From contig JBDRBT010000021.1 in assembly GCA_043822385.1 (NCBI GenBank), positions 1 to 45,851 of the forward strand: a stretch of 45,851 nucleotides of DNA, in the 5' to 3' direction. Shown in pieces: positions 29,577 through 38,960 of the stretch. The notes under the pieces were generated by a model. It saw nothing but the letters and a program-made list of their open reading frames with translations. It was not told the origin of the DNA and ran no database searches. The first letter of the stretch is position 1. Each line of letters opens with the position of its first letter. The translations under genes were made by a program, and so were the position numbers. Source of the stretch: JABWCK01 sp043822385. Lineage in GTDB: Archaea; Micrarchaeota; Micrarchaeia; Norongarragalinales; Norongarragalinaceae.

Positions 29577-32293
29577 TTATTCAACTTGAATATTTTGACT
29601 TGACCGTTAGGTGAAACGTATTCAACACTAAATCCAGGCAGGTTCTCGAAAAAGAACAAGCGAGTAAACGGCGCATCAATAACCTTGCTTTCTAATTCAC
29701 CTAAGTAAGGATTAACATTCAAAATAGCATTTTGAAACATTGTTACGTAAGCAGTTTCATTTGAAATAGTGTCTCCCAAAACAATTACTTTTAACGGAAT
29801 TGCTTTCAAAGTACCATCTTGGTTTAGTAACAGCAAGTCTTCGTTAGTAATGCAATACGTAGGTCCTAAAGTAGACTTCAATAAAGGCAGTTGCACTGGA
29901 GAAACGCTTGACGGACACTCACCAACGTTCTGCAAAAACTCGAAATAATGCGTTAACTCGTAAGTACTCTGGCCAGGACCAACCTCCCAATTCGGAATTC
30001 CTTTCACTGCAGGGCAATTAGGAGCTATTTGCGAATCGCAAGAACCACTCAAGAAAACTAAAGCGCCCCACTTGAAAATCAAGTCTGAATCAAGCAAAAT
30101 ATAGTTAGCACCATGCCGCTTCATTACGCTAACTAATTCAGCTCTATCACCATCAACTAAAGCGTGTGCGGTTTCCTGGTCGAATTCAGGGTGAACATTA
30201 CCAGGATCTAAAACGCTTTTTCTCTCGCCAAAGAAAGTAATCCAATGACCGTAATCCCACCAAGAAATAAACCTTGAATCCGGCGCAGTGTTTTCTCGAA
30301 TCCACTTCATTGAATCAAGCCAGTCTGGAGAAATGTGCGAATAAGACAAGTCAGTCATTGCTTTATCAAAACGAGACAAGTCAGAACCAGTTGCTGGACC
30401 AAAGCCTTGAAGCAATACAGCGAAAACACCAACGAACAAAATTAATCCAAGAACATACGAATGCATTGTTTTCTCGTTAATCATTTTGACTTCTTCATTC
30501 AATTGCTTTAACAAAACGAATAATTCACCAAGCAACAATCCTAAAGCAATAGTTAACACTGCAGCCAAGTGGAAAGTGTACTTTAATTTGCTTAAGCCAA
30601 CGAAAGCAACAGGAAAAACAATTAATACAGCCAAGAGAAGGAAGAAGCGTTTCTCTTCACTAGAAAACAAAATAATTAGTGCAGCAAGAAGACTCAAACC
30701 CATATACAAAAATACGTCCTGGCTTGAAAAGAATGAAGCTAAATCACTAGAAACAACGTTCGAAACAACTTCATCCAACTGCGCATTAAAGAACGTAAAC
30801 ACGATAAACAAGACTAGGAATGCCCAAGCCAACTTAGAGTGTTTCTTGCGCAAGTAAAAGAAAGCACTAAAGCACAAAATGAGCGTAATCGCTAACATCA
30901 AGAAAGGCGGGTTCAGTATGCCGTAAGCATTCTCGAATAATTCTAGACTACTAGCGCCTTCTTCTTGAATTGTTTTAGACAAAGGCGAAGCGGTTTTCGC
31001 GAAACCAGTTAAAACAGAAGGATAATTCAAAACCATGTTGCCTACAGGTGTTAAAAGCAAGAACAACGCGCCTACAGCAACCAAGCCACCTACAACTAGT
31101 TTTTTGGATAATTTCTTTTTTTGAGCAAAATAAAACAAGGCAAAAGGAACGAAAGTCAAAACCATTAATTCAACGCCAATAGAAATTGAAGGCAATATTT
31201 CACTCAAAGAAATTCTTTGGTAAAAAATGTAAACCAAGTCACTCAATAAAGCCGAGCCAGCAAGCATGCCGACAATAATCAAGTCTTTCTTTTCTACTGA
31301 ACCACTCAAGTAATCAATAAAGGATTTAAACAACAAGAATGAAGCAATAACCATTAATCCCCAAATATAGTTTGACGAGGAAAGAACATTGAAAGCCAGG
31401 AACAAGGCAGCAAGCAAGCCAAGCCGGTAACTCTTATCCCTAAACGCCAAGTAAACTAAAGCAAATAAAGCAACTGCAATGAATATACCCCAAGGCTGTA
31501 ACTCGAATACTCCCGCAGACATTTTAGTAATCAATTGCGGCGTGAAAGCAACGAATCCAGCTGCAATCAAACCCAAGTACTCAGAATAATCCCTTTTAAA
31601 CAACAAGAAAACAAAAAACGCCATTAATGCGCCGACTAACGGCGGGTAAAACCCGTTAGCTAGAATAAAACCATCCTTGTCAAACCCCCGTCCCTCGAAA
31701 AACGAGAAACTCGAGTAAAAAGAAGCAGTTAAATACGAAACCAAGGGACGAATTTCCCGGTCGTACACGCCCAGTTCAGGCTGGTCAACAGTGTAATACA
31801 CTTCATCGCTGTAATACTCTACTTGGCCGTTAACTAACACGTCTTGAGATATTTTAGCGTAAAAATAAGGGTCGAACTCGAAAAAGTCATTATTCCAACT
31901 CGTTGCAATGCGCGGGTAAAAAGAAAAAAGCATTATTACTAACAAAATCAAGTGAATGTGGTTTTTCTTCAAGAAACCCAAGGGATTAGTGAAACTAATT
32001 TCAGGCAAACGCAAGTAATCCTGCTTATACAACAATAATATTCCGATTACCGTCAGCAATAACGCGTTGAATAATACAAGAAAGAAACTAAACTTTAAAC
32101 CCAAAAAAGTATTGAATAAAGCACTCAACAAGGGATTGAGAGTAATGCCTAAAACGATTCCTATAATGAATTGTTCAAACAAACCAAGCTTTGTTCCCTT
32201 CAATAACGCTCTTGCAATAAGCACGCCGGGAATCAGAAACAACAAGGAACTTAAAATAAAAGCTATTATTCCAGGAAGCAATTCAACATCCAC
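29573..32293 (-). CDS. aglB: Oligosaccharyltransferase AglB/STT3
   Basis: 906 aa. The N-terminal half has about 13 membrane segments with the first external-loop metal motif (FEFDPYFYAKI) and a TxxE-like region. The C-terminal half is extracellular, with the WWDYG sequon-binding motif at about residues 677-681 (ISWWDYGHW). It transfers the lipid-linked glycan to Asn in NxS/T. A second acidic motif and the DK/MI region were not clearly identified. GTG start. Convergent stop overlap TTAA with the GPT gene. It faces the GT39 gene divergently. Confidence 0.93.
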   Translation of the reverse strand: MDVELLPGIIAFILSSLLFLIPGVLIARALLKGTKLGLFEQFIIGIVLGITLNPLLSALFNTFLGLKFSFFLVLFNALLLTVIGILLLYKQDYLRLPEISFTNPLGFLKKNHIHLILLVIMLFSFYPRIATSWNNDFFEFDPYFYAKISQDVLVNGQVEYYSDEVYYTVDQPELGVYDREIRPLVSYLTASFYSSFSFFEGRGFDKDGFILANGFYPPLVGALMAFFVFLLFKRDYSEYLGLIAAGFVAFTPQLITKMSAGVFELQPWGIFIAVALFALVYLAFRDKSYRLGLLAALFLAFNVLSSSNYIWGLMVIASFLLFKSFIDYLSGSVEKKDLIIVGMLAGSALLSDLVYIFYQRISLSEILPSISIGVELMVLTFVPFALFYFAQKKKLSKKLVVGGLVAVGALFLLLTPVGNMVLNYPSVLTGFAKTASPLSKTIQEEGASSLELFENAYGILNPPFLMLAITLILCFSAFFYLRKKHSKLAWAFLVLFIVFTFFNAQLDEVVSNVVSSDLASFFSSQDVFLYMGLSLLAALIILFSSEEKRFFLLLAVLIVFPVAFVGLSKLKYTFHLAAVLTIALGLLLGELFVLLKQLNEEVKMINEKTMHSYVLGLILFVGVFAVLLQGFGPATGSDLSRFDKAMTDLSYSHISPDWLDSMKWIRENTAPDSRFISWWDYGHWITFFGERKSVLDPGNVHPEFDQETAHALVDGDRAELVSVMKRHGANYILLDSDLIFKWGALVFLSGSCDSQIAPNCPAVKGIPNWEVGPGQSTYELTHYFEFLQNVGECPSSVSPVQLPLLKSTLGPTYCITNEDLLLLNQDGTLKAIPLKVIVLGDTISNETAYVTMFQNAILNVNPYLGELESKVIDAPFTRLFFFENLPGFSVEYVSPNGQVKIFKLNN

Positions 32294-32354
32294 CCACTTT
32301 AAAACAAAAACTGAAAGAAATCAAAGAATTAAATAACAATAGTAAATTAATATC

Positions 32355-32370
32355 ATCTTAATATAAAAAA
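32355..32370 (+). promoter_or_regulatory. TATA box of the glycan operon (GT39 to flippase)
   Basis: TCTTAATATAAAAA lies about 27 nt before the ATG of the GT39 gene, so its mRNA would be almost leaderless. The five following plus-strand genes are separated by -14 to +6 nt and are probably transcribed from here. Confidence 0.45.
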
Positions 32371-32389
32371 CGTTATTTTAAGTGAATCA

Positions 32390-33637
32390 ATGAACAAGAA
32401 ACTCGCTCTAGCACTCGTGCCCTTCCTAGCACTAGCGTTATTCTCGCTTTCATTCAACGCTTTTTCTTCAGATGAATACGCTTACTTAACTACAGGCAAA
32501 GCGTTCGCGCAAGGAACAACAAGCGGTTACACTGACTTAGACCGTTTTCCCTTGTACCCCTTTACTCTAGGCGCATTATTCAATGTTTTTGGTTATTCAG
32601 AAGTAATTGCACGGCTTTTCTCGATTCTCTTGGGCGCAGCAGGAATAATACTAACCTTCCTTTTAGCTAGAAAACTCGCGGGGGAAGAAACAGCGTTCTG
32701 GAGTGCCTTGCTCGTAGCAGTAAACCCTTTTTACGCTTACTTGTCAACGCGAATACTTACTGAACCCTTGTTCTTCGCTTTATTCCTAGCTTCAATATAC
32801 GCTTTATTCAAAGCAAAAGAATGGCGCGGCTACGCAATCTTTGGCATCCTCACTGGACTAACGTTCTTAACGCGGTACTTAGGCGCTTACTTGCTTCTAG
32901 CAGCAGGAGTGTACGCTTTCTTCTGGAAGAAAAGCGAGTTAACAATAAAAAACTCGCTCAGCGTTCTAGCAGGCTTTATTTTAGCATTAATTCCTTGGAT
33001 GGCTTGGAGCCAGAACGAAACAGGAAACCCGTTTGGCTTTGCAATAAACTTCTTGAAAAACCAACTCGCGTTGAATGAAACCGCGTTCTCTCTCCCAGAC
33101 AAGATTCCGCTTTACGCTCTTGGAATACTCATTCTAATGGCTGCAGCCAGCTTTGCTCTTTATTTCGCATTAAAAAAACAAAACAAGAAACTCGCTTTGC
33201 TTTACGCCGCAATTCTATCCGCATGGGTTAGTATGGAAGCATACGGACTACTGGGAAATACGCCGTTGCTGCGTTACGCGGTTCCGTTAGTGCCGTTAAT
33301 AGCAATAATTTGCGTTGACGCGGTACCCAAAGGATTCTGGTTTAAATTATTGAAGGCAGCGATTGCAGTAAACTTTATTCTAGCATTAATCGTGATTGCT
33401 TTCTTTGGTTCTTACTCTAAATACAACGGCTACAGGGAAGCAGGGTTATACGCTGCAGAACACTGCACAACAATTGATTCAAACATCCAGAGAATAATTG
33501 AGCACTATTCTGGAAAAAGAAACACGCTTAACGCTGAGTGCATTGTTGAAAGTAGTTTCGACGGAAAAATAGAAATACCAAGTGGTTATTACTTAGTATT
33601 CCAAAGCAAGGGAGTGAATGTTTATGAAAAAACTTGA
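32390..33637 (+). CDS. GT39/PMT-like membrane glycosyltransferase
   Basis: 415 aa, about 11-12 membrane segments. First external loop: AFSSDEYAYLTTGKAFAQG carries the acidic DE pair; LDRFPLYPFTLGALF and ARLFSILLGAAGI follow, as in ArnT/PMT-type enzymes that use dolichyl-phosphate sugars. The C-terminal ~70 residues are extracellular. It probably adds one sugar to the lipid-linked glycan or to protein on the outer face. Substrate unknown. First gene of the plus-strand cluster. Confidence 0.85.
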   Translation: MNKKLALALVPFLALALFSLSFNAFSSDEYAYLTTGKAFAQGTTSGYTDLDRFPLYPFTLGALFNVFGYSEVIARLFSILLGAAGIILTFLLARKLAGEETAFWSALLVAVNPFYAYLSTRILTEPLFFALFLASIYALFKAKEWRGYAIFGILTGLTFLTRYLGAYLLLAAGVYAFFWKKSELTIKNSLSVLAGFILALIPWMAWSQNETGNPFGFAINFLKNQLALNETAFSLPDKIPLYALGILILMAAASFALYFALKKQNKKLALLYAAILSAWVSMEAYGLLGNTPLLRYAVPLVPLIAIICVDAVPKGFWFKLLKAAIAVNFILALIVIAFFGSYSKYNGYREAGLYAAEHCTTIDSNIQRIIEHYSGKRNTLNAECIVESSFDGKIEIPSGYYLVFQSKGVNVYEKT

Positions 33638-34307
33638 CGCGAAAACTAGTGAAAAAATAATCGCGCTACTCCCAACATTAAACGAAGAGGAAGGACTTCC
33701 AATCATCATTAAGGGACTCAAGAAAATAGGCGTTAAAAAATTCATTGTTATTGACGGAAACAGCACTGACAAAACACAAGAAATTGCTAAACGCGAGGAT
33801 TGTGAATTAATTTTGCAGGAAGGAAAAGGAAAAGGACGCGGCTTCGTGTCTTTCTTGAAGAAACACGCGATTCAAGAAAACAAGTATTACGTAATGCTTG
33901 ATGCAGACGACACTTACGACCCTAACGACTTGCCGCGACTAGTAAAAGAATTAGACGCTGGCTATGACGTTGTTATAGGTGAAAGACAACAAGACATGCG
34001 TACTCTCCGGGATGTTTACCACGTTATTGGCGCTAAAGGAATCTCTTTATTCGGTTCAATAGTTTACCAAAAATGGAATCCAGACATTTGCACTGGCTAC
34101 TGGGCATTCACTGGAAAAGCATTGAAGAAAATGAATGTTGACGCCCAAAGATTTGATTTGGAAGCAGCATTATTTTCAGAAACATGCAAGAAACACTTGA
34201 AATTGAAAGTAGTTCCTATTTCTTACAAAGACCGGGTTGGTAAAGGAAAACTACACGCTTACGACGCTATAAGCATCGCAGTTAAACTCCTGGAAAAAAG
34301 GTTTTGA
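33624..34307 (+). CDS. GT2-family glycosyltransferase (dolichyl-phosphate-sugar-synthase-like)
   Basis: 227-aa cytoplasmic GT-A enzyme. ALLPTLNEEEGLPIIIKGL opens the fold; FIVIDGNSTDKTQEIAK and YVMLDADDTYDPNDLPRLV carry the nucleotide-binding Asp residues, including the DAD metal site. The region WNPDICTGYWAFTGK and RFDLEAALFSE resemble dolichyl-phosphate mannose/glucose synthases. It may make the dolichyl-phosphate sugar used by the neighbouring GT39. ATG at 33624 lies 6 nt after GGAGTGA; an ATG at 33618 abuts it. The start overlaps the GT39 gene by 14 nt, so translation is coupled. Confidence 0.87.
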   Translation: MKKLDAKTSEKIIALLPTLNEEEGLPIIIKGLKKIGVKKFIVIDGNSTDKTQEIAKREDCELILQEGKGKGRGFVSFLKKHAIQENKYYVMLDADDTYDPNDLPRLVKELDAGYDVVIGERQQDMRTLRDVYHVIGAKGISLFGSIVYQKWNPDICTGYWAFTGKALKKMNVDAQRFDLEAALFSETCKKHLKLKVVPISYKDRVGKGKLHAYDAISIAVKLLEKRF

Positions 34308-34313
34308 AAAAAA

Positions 34314-35147
34314 ATGTTTGCATTCCGCATTGATGTAGATTGTTCGCACGGCTTAACGAAGGGAGCACCGAAAATACTTGAAATACTCAACGAACTAGAA
34401 ATGAAAGCGAGTTTTTATCCAGTTACTGGCGGGGAAACTGGTTTTTTTGAAGCAATGCAATCGAAAAGCAAGGAAAAAACGAGTTTGAAGGGAGTAAAAC
34501 TGCCGAAACTAGAAATACTGCGAATTGCTTTATTTCCTCAAAACTTTTTCTTGAAAAACTCTGAATTACTAAAAAAAATAAAAACTCAAGGACACGAGGT
34601 AGGTTGCCACGGCTGGAAACACCGCGAGTGGACTAAAGACTTAGAAAAACTCGATTTGCAAAACCGATTCACTAGAATAAACGAAGCTTTCGAAACGGTT
34701 TTTAGCGAAAAACCGAAGAGCTTTGCTTGCCCTGGTTTTAAAATCAACGAGAAAGTACTGCAAGCTCTTGACGATTTTGGTTACGCTTGTTCCGGTGACT
34801 TGAGTGGGGATTACGCGTTCAAGCCGGTTGTTAACGGGAAGGAATTTAATTGCGTGCAAGTGCCGGTTAACTGCAAGTTTGTTGATACTACTCCCTTGAT
34901 TGAATTCTTTTGGAAACAGGGTTTAAGCGACCCTGAAATAATTAAGAAAACGAGTGAATTCATTCTCAAGAAGGAAGATGAAGAAGGTTACGCAGTGTTT
35001 TACTGCCATGCTTTTTTTGAAGGAACACGCAAAACAAGCGTATTAAAGAAAGTTTTAGAGAGAGTGAAAGAAGCAGGCGTCAAAAACACTACGGTGGAAG
35101 CAATTGCTTTAAAATGCAGGAAAGAAAAAGAAATTAAGTTGGTTTGA
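34314..35147 (+). CDS. Polysaccharide deacetylase family protein, ArnD-like
   Basis: 277 aa, NodB-homology fold. The N-terminus FAFRIDVDCSHGLTKGAPK holds the metal Asp pair; GHEVGCHGWKHREW provides the HxxxH metal site; the C-terminal YAVFYCHAFFEG has the last catalytic His. The start and the HGWKHREW motif resemble ArnD, which deformylates undecaprenyl-linked 4-formamido-arabinose. It therefore could remove a formyl or acetyl group from a lipid-linked sugar. Gap of 6 nt to the GT2 gene and 1 nt to the dehydrogenase gene. Confidence 0.83.
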   Translation: MFAFRIDVDCSHGLTKGAPKILEILNELEMKASFYPVTGGETGFFEAMQSKSKEKTSLKGVKLPKLEILRIALFPQNFFLKNSELLKKIKTQGHEVGCHGWKHREWTKDLEKLDLQNRFTRINEAFETVFSEKPKSFACPGFKINEKVLQALDDFGYACSGDLSGDYAFKPVVNGKEFNCVQVPVNCKFVDTTPLIEFFWKQGLSDPEIIKKTSEFILKKEDEEGYAVFYCHAFFEGTRKTSVLKKVLERVKEAGVKNTTVEAIALKCRKEKEIKLV

Positions 35148-35148
35148 A

Positions 35149-35958
35149 ATGAAGATTGGAATTATTGGAACTGGAGTAATGGGTGTGGGTATAAGCACTG
35201 TATTCCTGCAAAACGATTTTGAAACAATTGTTTTTTCTAGAAGCAAGGAAAGCGCTGAGAAAGCTGAAGCAAAAATAAAGAAAAACTTAGAGAAAGCGCT
35301 AGGAGAAAAAGCAGGAGAAGCAGTGAAAAAACTAAGCACTACAAACAACTTGCAGGACTTAATGCAGTGCGATTTTATTATTGAAAGCATTATTGAAGAC
35401 TTTTACGAGAAAAGAAAATTATTAAGCGAACTCAAAGAATTCCAGGGAATATTATGCACTAATACTTCCAGCTTGAGTGTTTCTAAACTCAGCGAGTACG
35501 CTAACGAAAAATTCGTTGGAATGCACTTCTTCAACCCAGCGCACAAAATGAAGCTAGTGGAAATCGTTGCTGGCGACACGACTCCAACAAACGTAATAAA
35601 CAAAACCAGGGAGTTAGCAGAAAAAATCGGTAAAACCCCGATTACAGTCAAGGACTCGCCTGGATTCGTTGTCAACCGCTTGCTAATGCCTTTCTTGAAT
35701 GAAGCAATCCTCACTCTAGAAGACGGGGTTGCTTCAAGAGAAGAAATTGATTCAGCAGCGCAATTAGGTTTAAACCACCCAATGGGGCCATTGAAATTAC
35801 TAGACTTAATTGGGTTAGACGTTTTCCTGGCAATAATGAATTCACTGTTCGAACAAACTAGTGAAGAAAAATTCAAGCCAGCTGAACTAGCAGTGAAAAT
35901 GGTTTCAGACGGAAAGCTAGGAATAAAAACAAAGCAAGGCTTCTACTCTTACGAGTGA
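35149..35958 (+). CDS. 3-hydroxyacyl-CoA dehydrogenase family protein
   Basis: 269 aa. Rossmann start MKIGIIGTGVMGVGI, the middle NTSSLSVSKL with catalytic Ser, and MHFFNPAHKMKLVEIV with the catalytic His, then a C-terminal helical domain (DSPGFVVNRLLMPFLNEA, LGLNHPMGPLKLLDLIGLD). It looks like a complete short-chain 3-hydroxybutyryl-CoA-type dehydrogenase. Its place within a glycan operon (1 nt after the deacetylase, 6 nt before the flippase) is odd; it may make a hydroxyacyl substituent, but no other acyl-CoA enzymes are seen in the window. Confidence 0.9.
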   Translation: MKIGIIGTGVMGVGISTVFLQNDFETIVFSRSKESAEKAEAKIKKNLEKALGEKAGEAVKKLSTTNNLQDLMQCDFIIESIIEDFYEKRKLLSELKEFQGILCTNTSSLSVSKLSEYANEKFVGMHFFNPAHKMKLVEIVAGDTTPTNVINKTRELAEKIGKTPITVKDSPGFVVNRLLMPFLNEAILTLEDGVASREEIDSAAQLGLNHPMGPLKLLDLIGLDVFLAIMNSLFEQTSEEKFKPAELAVKMVSDGKLGIKTKQGFYSYE

Positions 35959-35964
35959 AAATTA

Positions 35965-37404
35965 ATGGATAGAGCGTCTAAAGGAACTTTTTTGCTTTTC
36001 GCTAGCCAGGGAATACTCCTCGCAATAAGTTTTTTTCTCAACGGCTTTCTAGGACGCAGTCTAGGGCCAGCAGACTTCGGAGCTTTCGGAATAATTCTCT
36101 TAATCAACTTAACGCTAGTTACACTCTTGAGTGCGGGAATTTCAGCTGAAAGCACTCGCTTGATTGCTGCAAACCCGTCTAAAGCCAAGGAAATAAACCA
36201 GGAAGCAACCAAGCACTTAGTAATACTCTCTATAGCAACTGCCTTGATTGTTTACTTTTCTTCAAGCTTCATTGCGAATTTGCTGGGAAACAAAAACCTT
36301 GCAGGACTCTTGCAGTTCTCTACAATACTAATTCCCTTGCAAACACTCTTTTCACAGCAAACTGCTTTCGTTAACGGGCTTCAAGAATTCAAGAAACAAG
36401 CACTAGGTAACGTGGTTTTTGCTGTTTCCAAAGCAGTTTTCGCGGTAATTCTCTTAGTAATCGGGTACAACCTTTTTGGAGCTATTCTTGCTTACGCCCT
36501 AGCGCCAGTAATTGGATACTTATTCCTCTTCAAAAAACCAGTTGAAAAAAAATACGCATTCAATTATTCAAACTTACTAGCGTTTGCGGTTCCTTACTCC
36601 TTGAGTGCAGTAGCATTAAGCTTAATGAACAACATTGACTTGTTGTTCGTGCAAACACTAATTCAAAACGCTGGAACCACGGGGCAATACTTGGCTGCAA
36701 GCAACATTTCACGCTTGTTTCCAACAATATTCGGCATAGCAGGCGTAGTGTTATTTCCGATAATAGCAAAACAAAAAAACAATTCAAGGAAATACTTGAA
36801 ATTATTCTCGAAATACTTCTCGCTAATAATAATTCCCGTATTATTTTTCCTGGCTGCAGCAAGCTACAATTTTATTACAGCTATTTACTCTGAAACTTAC
36901 GTTCAAGCAACAACCTTCTTTCCAATGCTAATGGCTTCAGCAGTACTCGCGTCAATTACTTTCACTTTATTCGCGGTACTAAACGCCTTAGGCAAGACGA
37001 AAACAACTCTTTACTTGACTGCCCTCGCAATAATCACTCAAGTAAGCTTGTTGTATGCATTAATCTCTAGTAATTCAGCAATGGGAGCTGCTTACGCAAT
37101 GCTTGCTTCAAACACAGTAATAACCTTAATCACTTTCCTTTTAGTAACCAAAAAAATAGGTTCTTTCGTAGACTACAAAACCCTCGCTAAAACAATATTA
37201 ATAGGCGCGGTTGTAACCGTATTAATTTTCTTAACTAACCCGCTGCTTTCAAGCAAGTGGCTCATACTAATTCAGATTCCAGCTGCGTTTCTTTTGTTCT
37301 TTTACTCGTGCATAAAACTAGGCGTAATAAAAAAAGAAGACAAAAACTTCATTAAAACAGCTTTACCGTCTAGAACCGCGTTTCTTGTAGACTGGTTCTT
37401 CTAA
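35965..37404 (+). CDS. Polysaccharide/oligosaccharide flippase (MOP/PST superfamily)
   Basis: 479 aa with 12-14 membrane segments. MDRASKGTFLLFASQGILLAI, the FLGRSLGPADFGAFGII motif, AESTRLIA, and the later ISRLFPTIFGIAGVVLFPIIA are typical of Wzx/RfbX-like O-antigen flippases. It would turn the lipid-linked glycan to the outer face for AglB. Its 3' end overlaps the acetyltransferase gene on the other strand by 42 nt. Last gene of the cluster starting with the GT39. Confidence 0.9.
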   Translation: MDRASKGTFLLFASQGILLAISFFLNGFLGRSLGPADFGAFGIILLINLTLVTLLSAGISAESTRLIAANPSKAKEINQEATKHLVILSIATALIVYFSSSFIANLLGNKNLAGLLQFSTILIPLQTLFSQQTAFVNGLQEFKKQALGNVVFAVSKAVFAVILLVIGYNLFGAILAYALAPVIGYLFLFKKPVEKKYAFNYSNLLAFAVPYSLSAVALSLMNNIDLLFVQTLIQNAGTTGQYLAASNISRLFPTIFGIAGVVLFPIIAKQKNNSRKYLKLFSKYFSLIIIPVLFFLAAASYNFITAIYSETYVQATTFFPMLMASAVLASITFTLFAVLNALGKTKTTLYLTALAIITQVSLLYALISSNSAMGAAYAMLASNTVITLITFLLVTKKIGSFVDYKTLAKTILIGAVVTVLIFLTNPLLSSKWLILIQIPAAFLLFFYSCIKLGVIKKEDKNFIKTALPSRTAFLVDWFF

Positions 37405-37881
37405 AGCAACTAGAATTTTCTTCCCGTTTTTTTCAATAATTTTTTTTATTGGTTTAGCAGGCACTCCCACGACTACAGTAAACGCAGGCACGTCCTTGTT
37501 AACTAGAGAACACGCGCCAACAATTGCTCCCTCGCCAATGTGTACTCCAGGCATTATCGTGACGTTAGCACCCAAATAAACGTTTTTCTCAATAATTACT
37601 TTCTTTGAAATGCACTCGCCGCCACGCCACATTGGGGATGAATCGTGAGAAAAAATATTGTTCCTGAAACCAATTCCCACGCCTTCATGAATTTCCACCA
37701 TGCTTTCTTTTACTTCAGGAGGCTGGTCTATAAACGATAAGTAACCAATCCAAACTCCCTTGCGAATCGTTACTCCCCGCAGCTGGTTAGCCCAAACTCT
37801 AACGCAAGAAAAAGGACCGAATACTGCTAGAGGCGTTAAAAAAACGCCGAAAAACCGGTGCTTAAATTCACGCAAATTCAT
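37363..37881 (-). CDS. Hexapeptide-repeat acyltransferase (LbH, WcaF/maa-like)
   Basis: 172 aa. Left-handed beta-helix hexapeptide units are clear in VTIRKGVWIGYL, VEIHEGVGIGFRN, VIIEKNVYLGANVTIM and VHIGEGAIVGACSLV. The acceptor/CoA site includes HDSSP and ends PAKPIKK. It probably O- or N-acetylates a sugar. ATG at 37881 (MNLREFKH). The last 42 nt overlap the flippase gene end to end. Located at the junction of the two glycan operons. Confidence 0.88.
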   Translation of the reverse strand: MNLREFKHRFFGVFLTPLAVFGPFSCVRVWANQLRGVTIRKGVWIGYLSFIDQPPEVKESMVEIHEGVGIGFRNNIFSHDSSPMWRGGECISKKVIIEKNVYLGANVTIMPGVHIGEGAIVGACSLVNKDVPAFTVVVGVPAKPIKKIIEKNGKKILVALEEPVYKKRGSRR

Positions 37882-37976
37882 TTTTTTCAATCAACTAAAT
37901 AGTTTAAAACACTGTTCTAGCTTAAATATTCTTGAGAATAAATTAACTTATCAGATTTATTAAAGGTGTTTTTTGA

Positions 37977-38960
37977 ATGTATGAAAAATTCGTAAAAGGG
38001 AAAAAAATACTAGTTACCGGCGGAACCGGTAGTTTTGGAAGCAAGATTGTTTCACGGCTAACTAAACTAAGCCCGGAAAAAATAGTTATTTTCAGCAGGG
38101 ATGAAAACAAGCAGTACCACATGCGAAACCAGTACCCTGAAATTGAAAACTTGCAGTTTGAAATAGGGGACGTTAGAGACCACCACCGCTTAAAGGAAGT
38201 AATGAAGGGAATAAACGTGGTTTTTCACGCAGCAGCAATGAAGCACGTTCCTCAAAGCGAGTATTTTCCTTTTGAAGCAGTGAAAACCAACGTGATTGGA
38301 GCTAAAAACGTGGTTGAAGCAGCCATAGAAGCAGGAGTTGAAAAAGCACTGTGCGTAAGCACGGACAAGGCAGTAAAACCAGTAAACGTTATGGGAATGA
38401 GTAAAGCAATTCAAGAAAAAATATTTATTGCAGCAAACGGACGCAGTGACACTCAATTCATGTGCGTCAGGTACGGGAACGTAATTAACAGCAGGGGTTC
38501 AGCAGTGCCTTTCTTCAAGGAATTAATACTTGAAAAGAAACCAATTCCAATAACAGATGAAAGAATGACTCGCTTTCTCCTCTCAATAGATGAAGGCATA
38601 GACTTAGTGCTTGAAGCAGTAACTAAAGGAAAAAACGGCGAAATATTCGTCAAGAAAATGCCTGCCTGCAAAATAACTCAACTCGCTCAAGTAATGGGTA
38701 AAGAAATAGGCAAGAAAGAAAACTATCCAACTAAAATAATTGGAATAAGGCCGGGTGAAAAAATTCACGAAGTGCTGGTAAGCGAGGAGGAAATGGCTCG
38801 CGCTGAAGAAACAGAAAACCACTTTATTATACACAAATACGAGAATGCAGCAAGTTTACCTCCAAAGAAAAACATTCAAGAATACGCAAGCAACAACACG
38901 CACATGATGTCTGACGAAGAAATCAGGGACAGGCTAACTGAACTAGGGATTTTTGAATGA
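37977..38960 (+). CDS. CapE/WbjB-type UDP-sugar dehydratase-epimerase
   Basis: 327-aa extended SDR. TGGTGSFGSKIV start, HAAAMKHVPQSE, CVSTDKAVKPVNVMGMSKA (the YxxxK equivalent MGMSK of CapE/WbjB), GTRYG-like CVRYGNVINSRGS, and the end KIIGIRPGEKIHEVLVSEEEM. It belongs to the UDP-GlcNAc 4,6/5-dehydratase branch and closely fits CapE, the first step to UDP-L-FucNAc. ATG with AAGGTG about 9 nt upstream. It overlaps the next gene as ATGA, opening the operon CapE - CapF reductase - CapF cupin - GT2. Confidence 0.88.
   Translation: MYEKFVKGKKILVTGGTGSFGSKIVSRLTKLSPEKIVIFSRDENKQYHMRNQYPEIENLQFEIGDVRDHHRLKEVMKGINVVFHAAAMKHVPQSEYFPFEAVKTNVIGAKNVVEAAIEAGVEKALCVSTDKAVKPVNVMGMSKAIQEKIFIAANGRSDTQFMCVRYGNVINSRGSAVPFFKELILEKKPIPITDERMTRFLLSIDEGIDLVLEAVTKGKNGEIFVKKMPACKITQLAQVMGKEIGKKENYPTKIIGIRPGEKIHEVLVSEEEMARAEETENHFIIHKYENAASLPPKKNIQEYASNNTHMMSDEEIRDRLTELGIFE

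Noticed and set aside
38190..38456. Cys-rich minus-strand frame inside the CapE gene
   Set aside because: It lies fully within a strongly conserved gene and has no start signal; it is a by-product of codon use.
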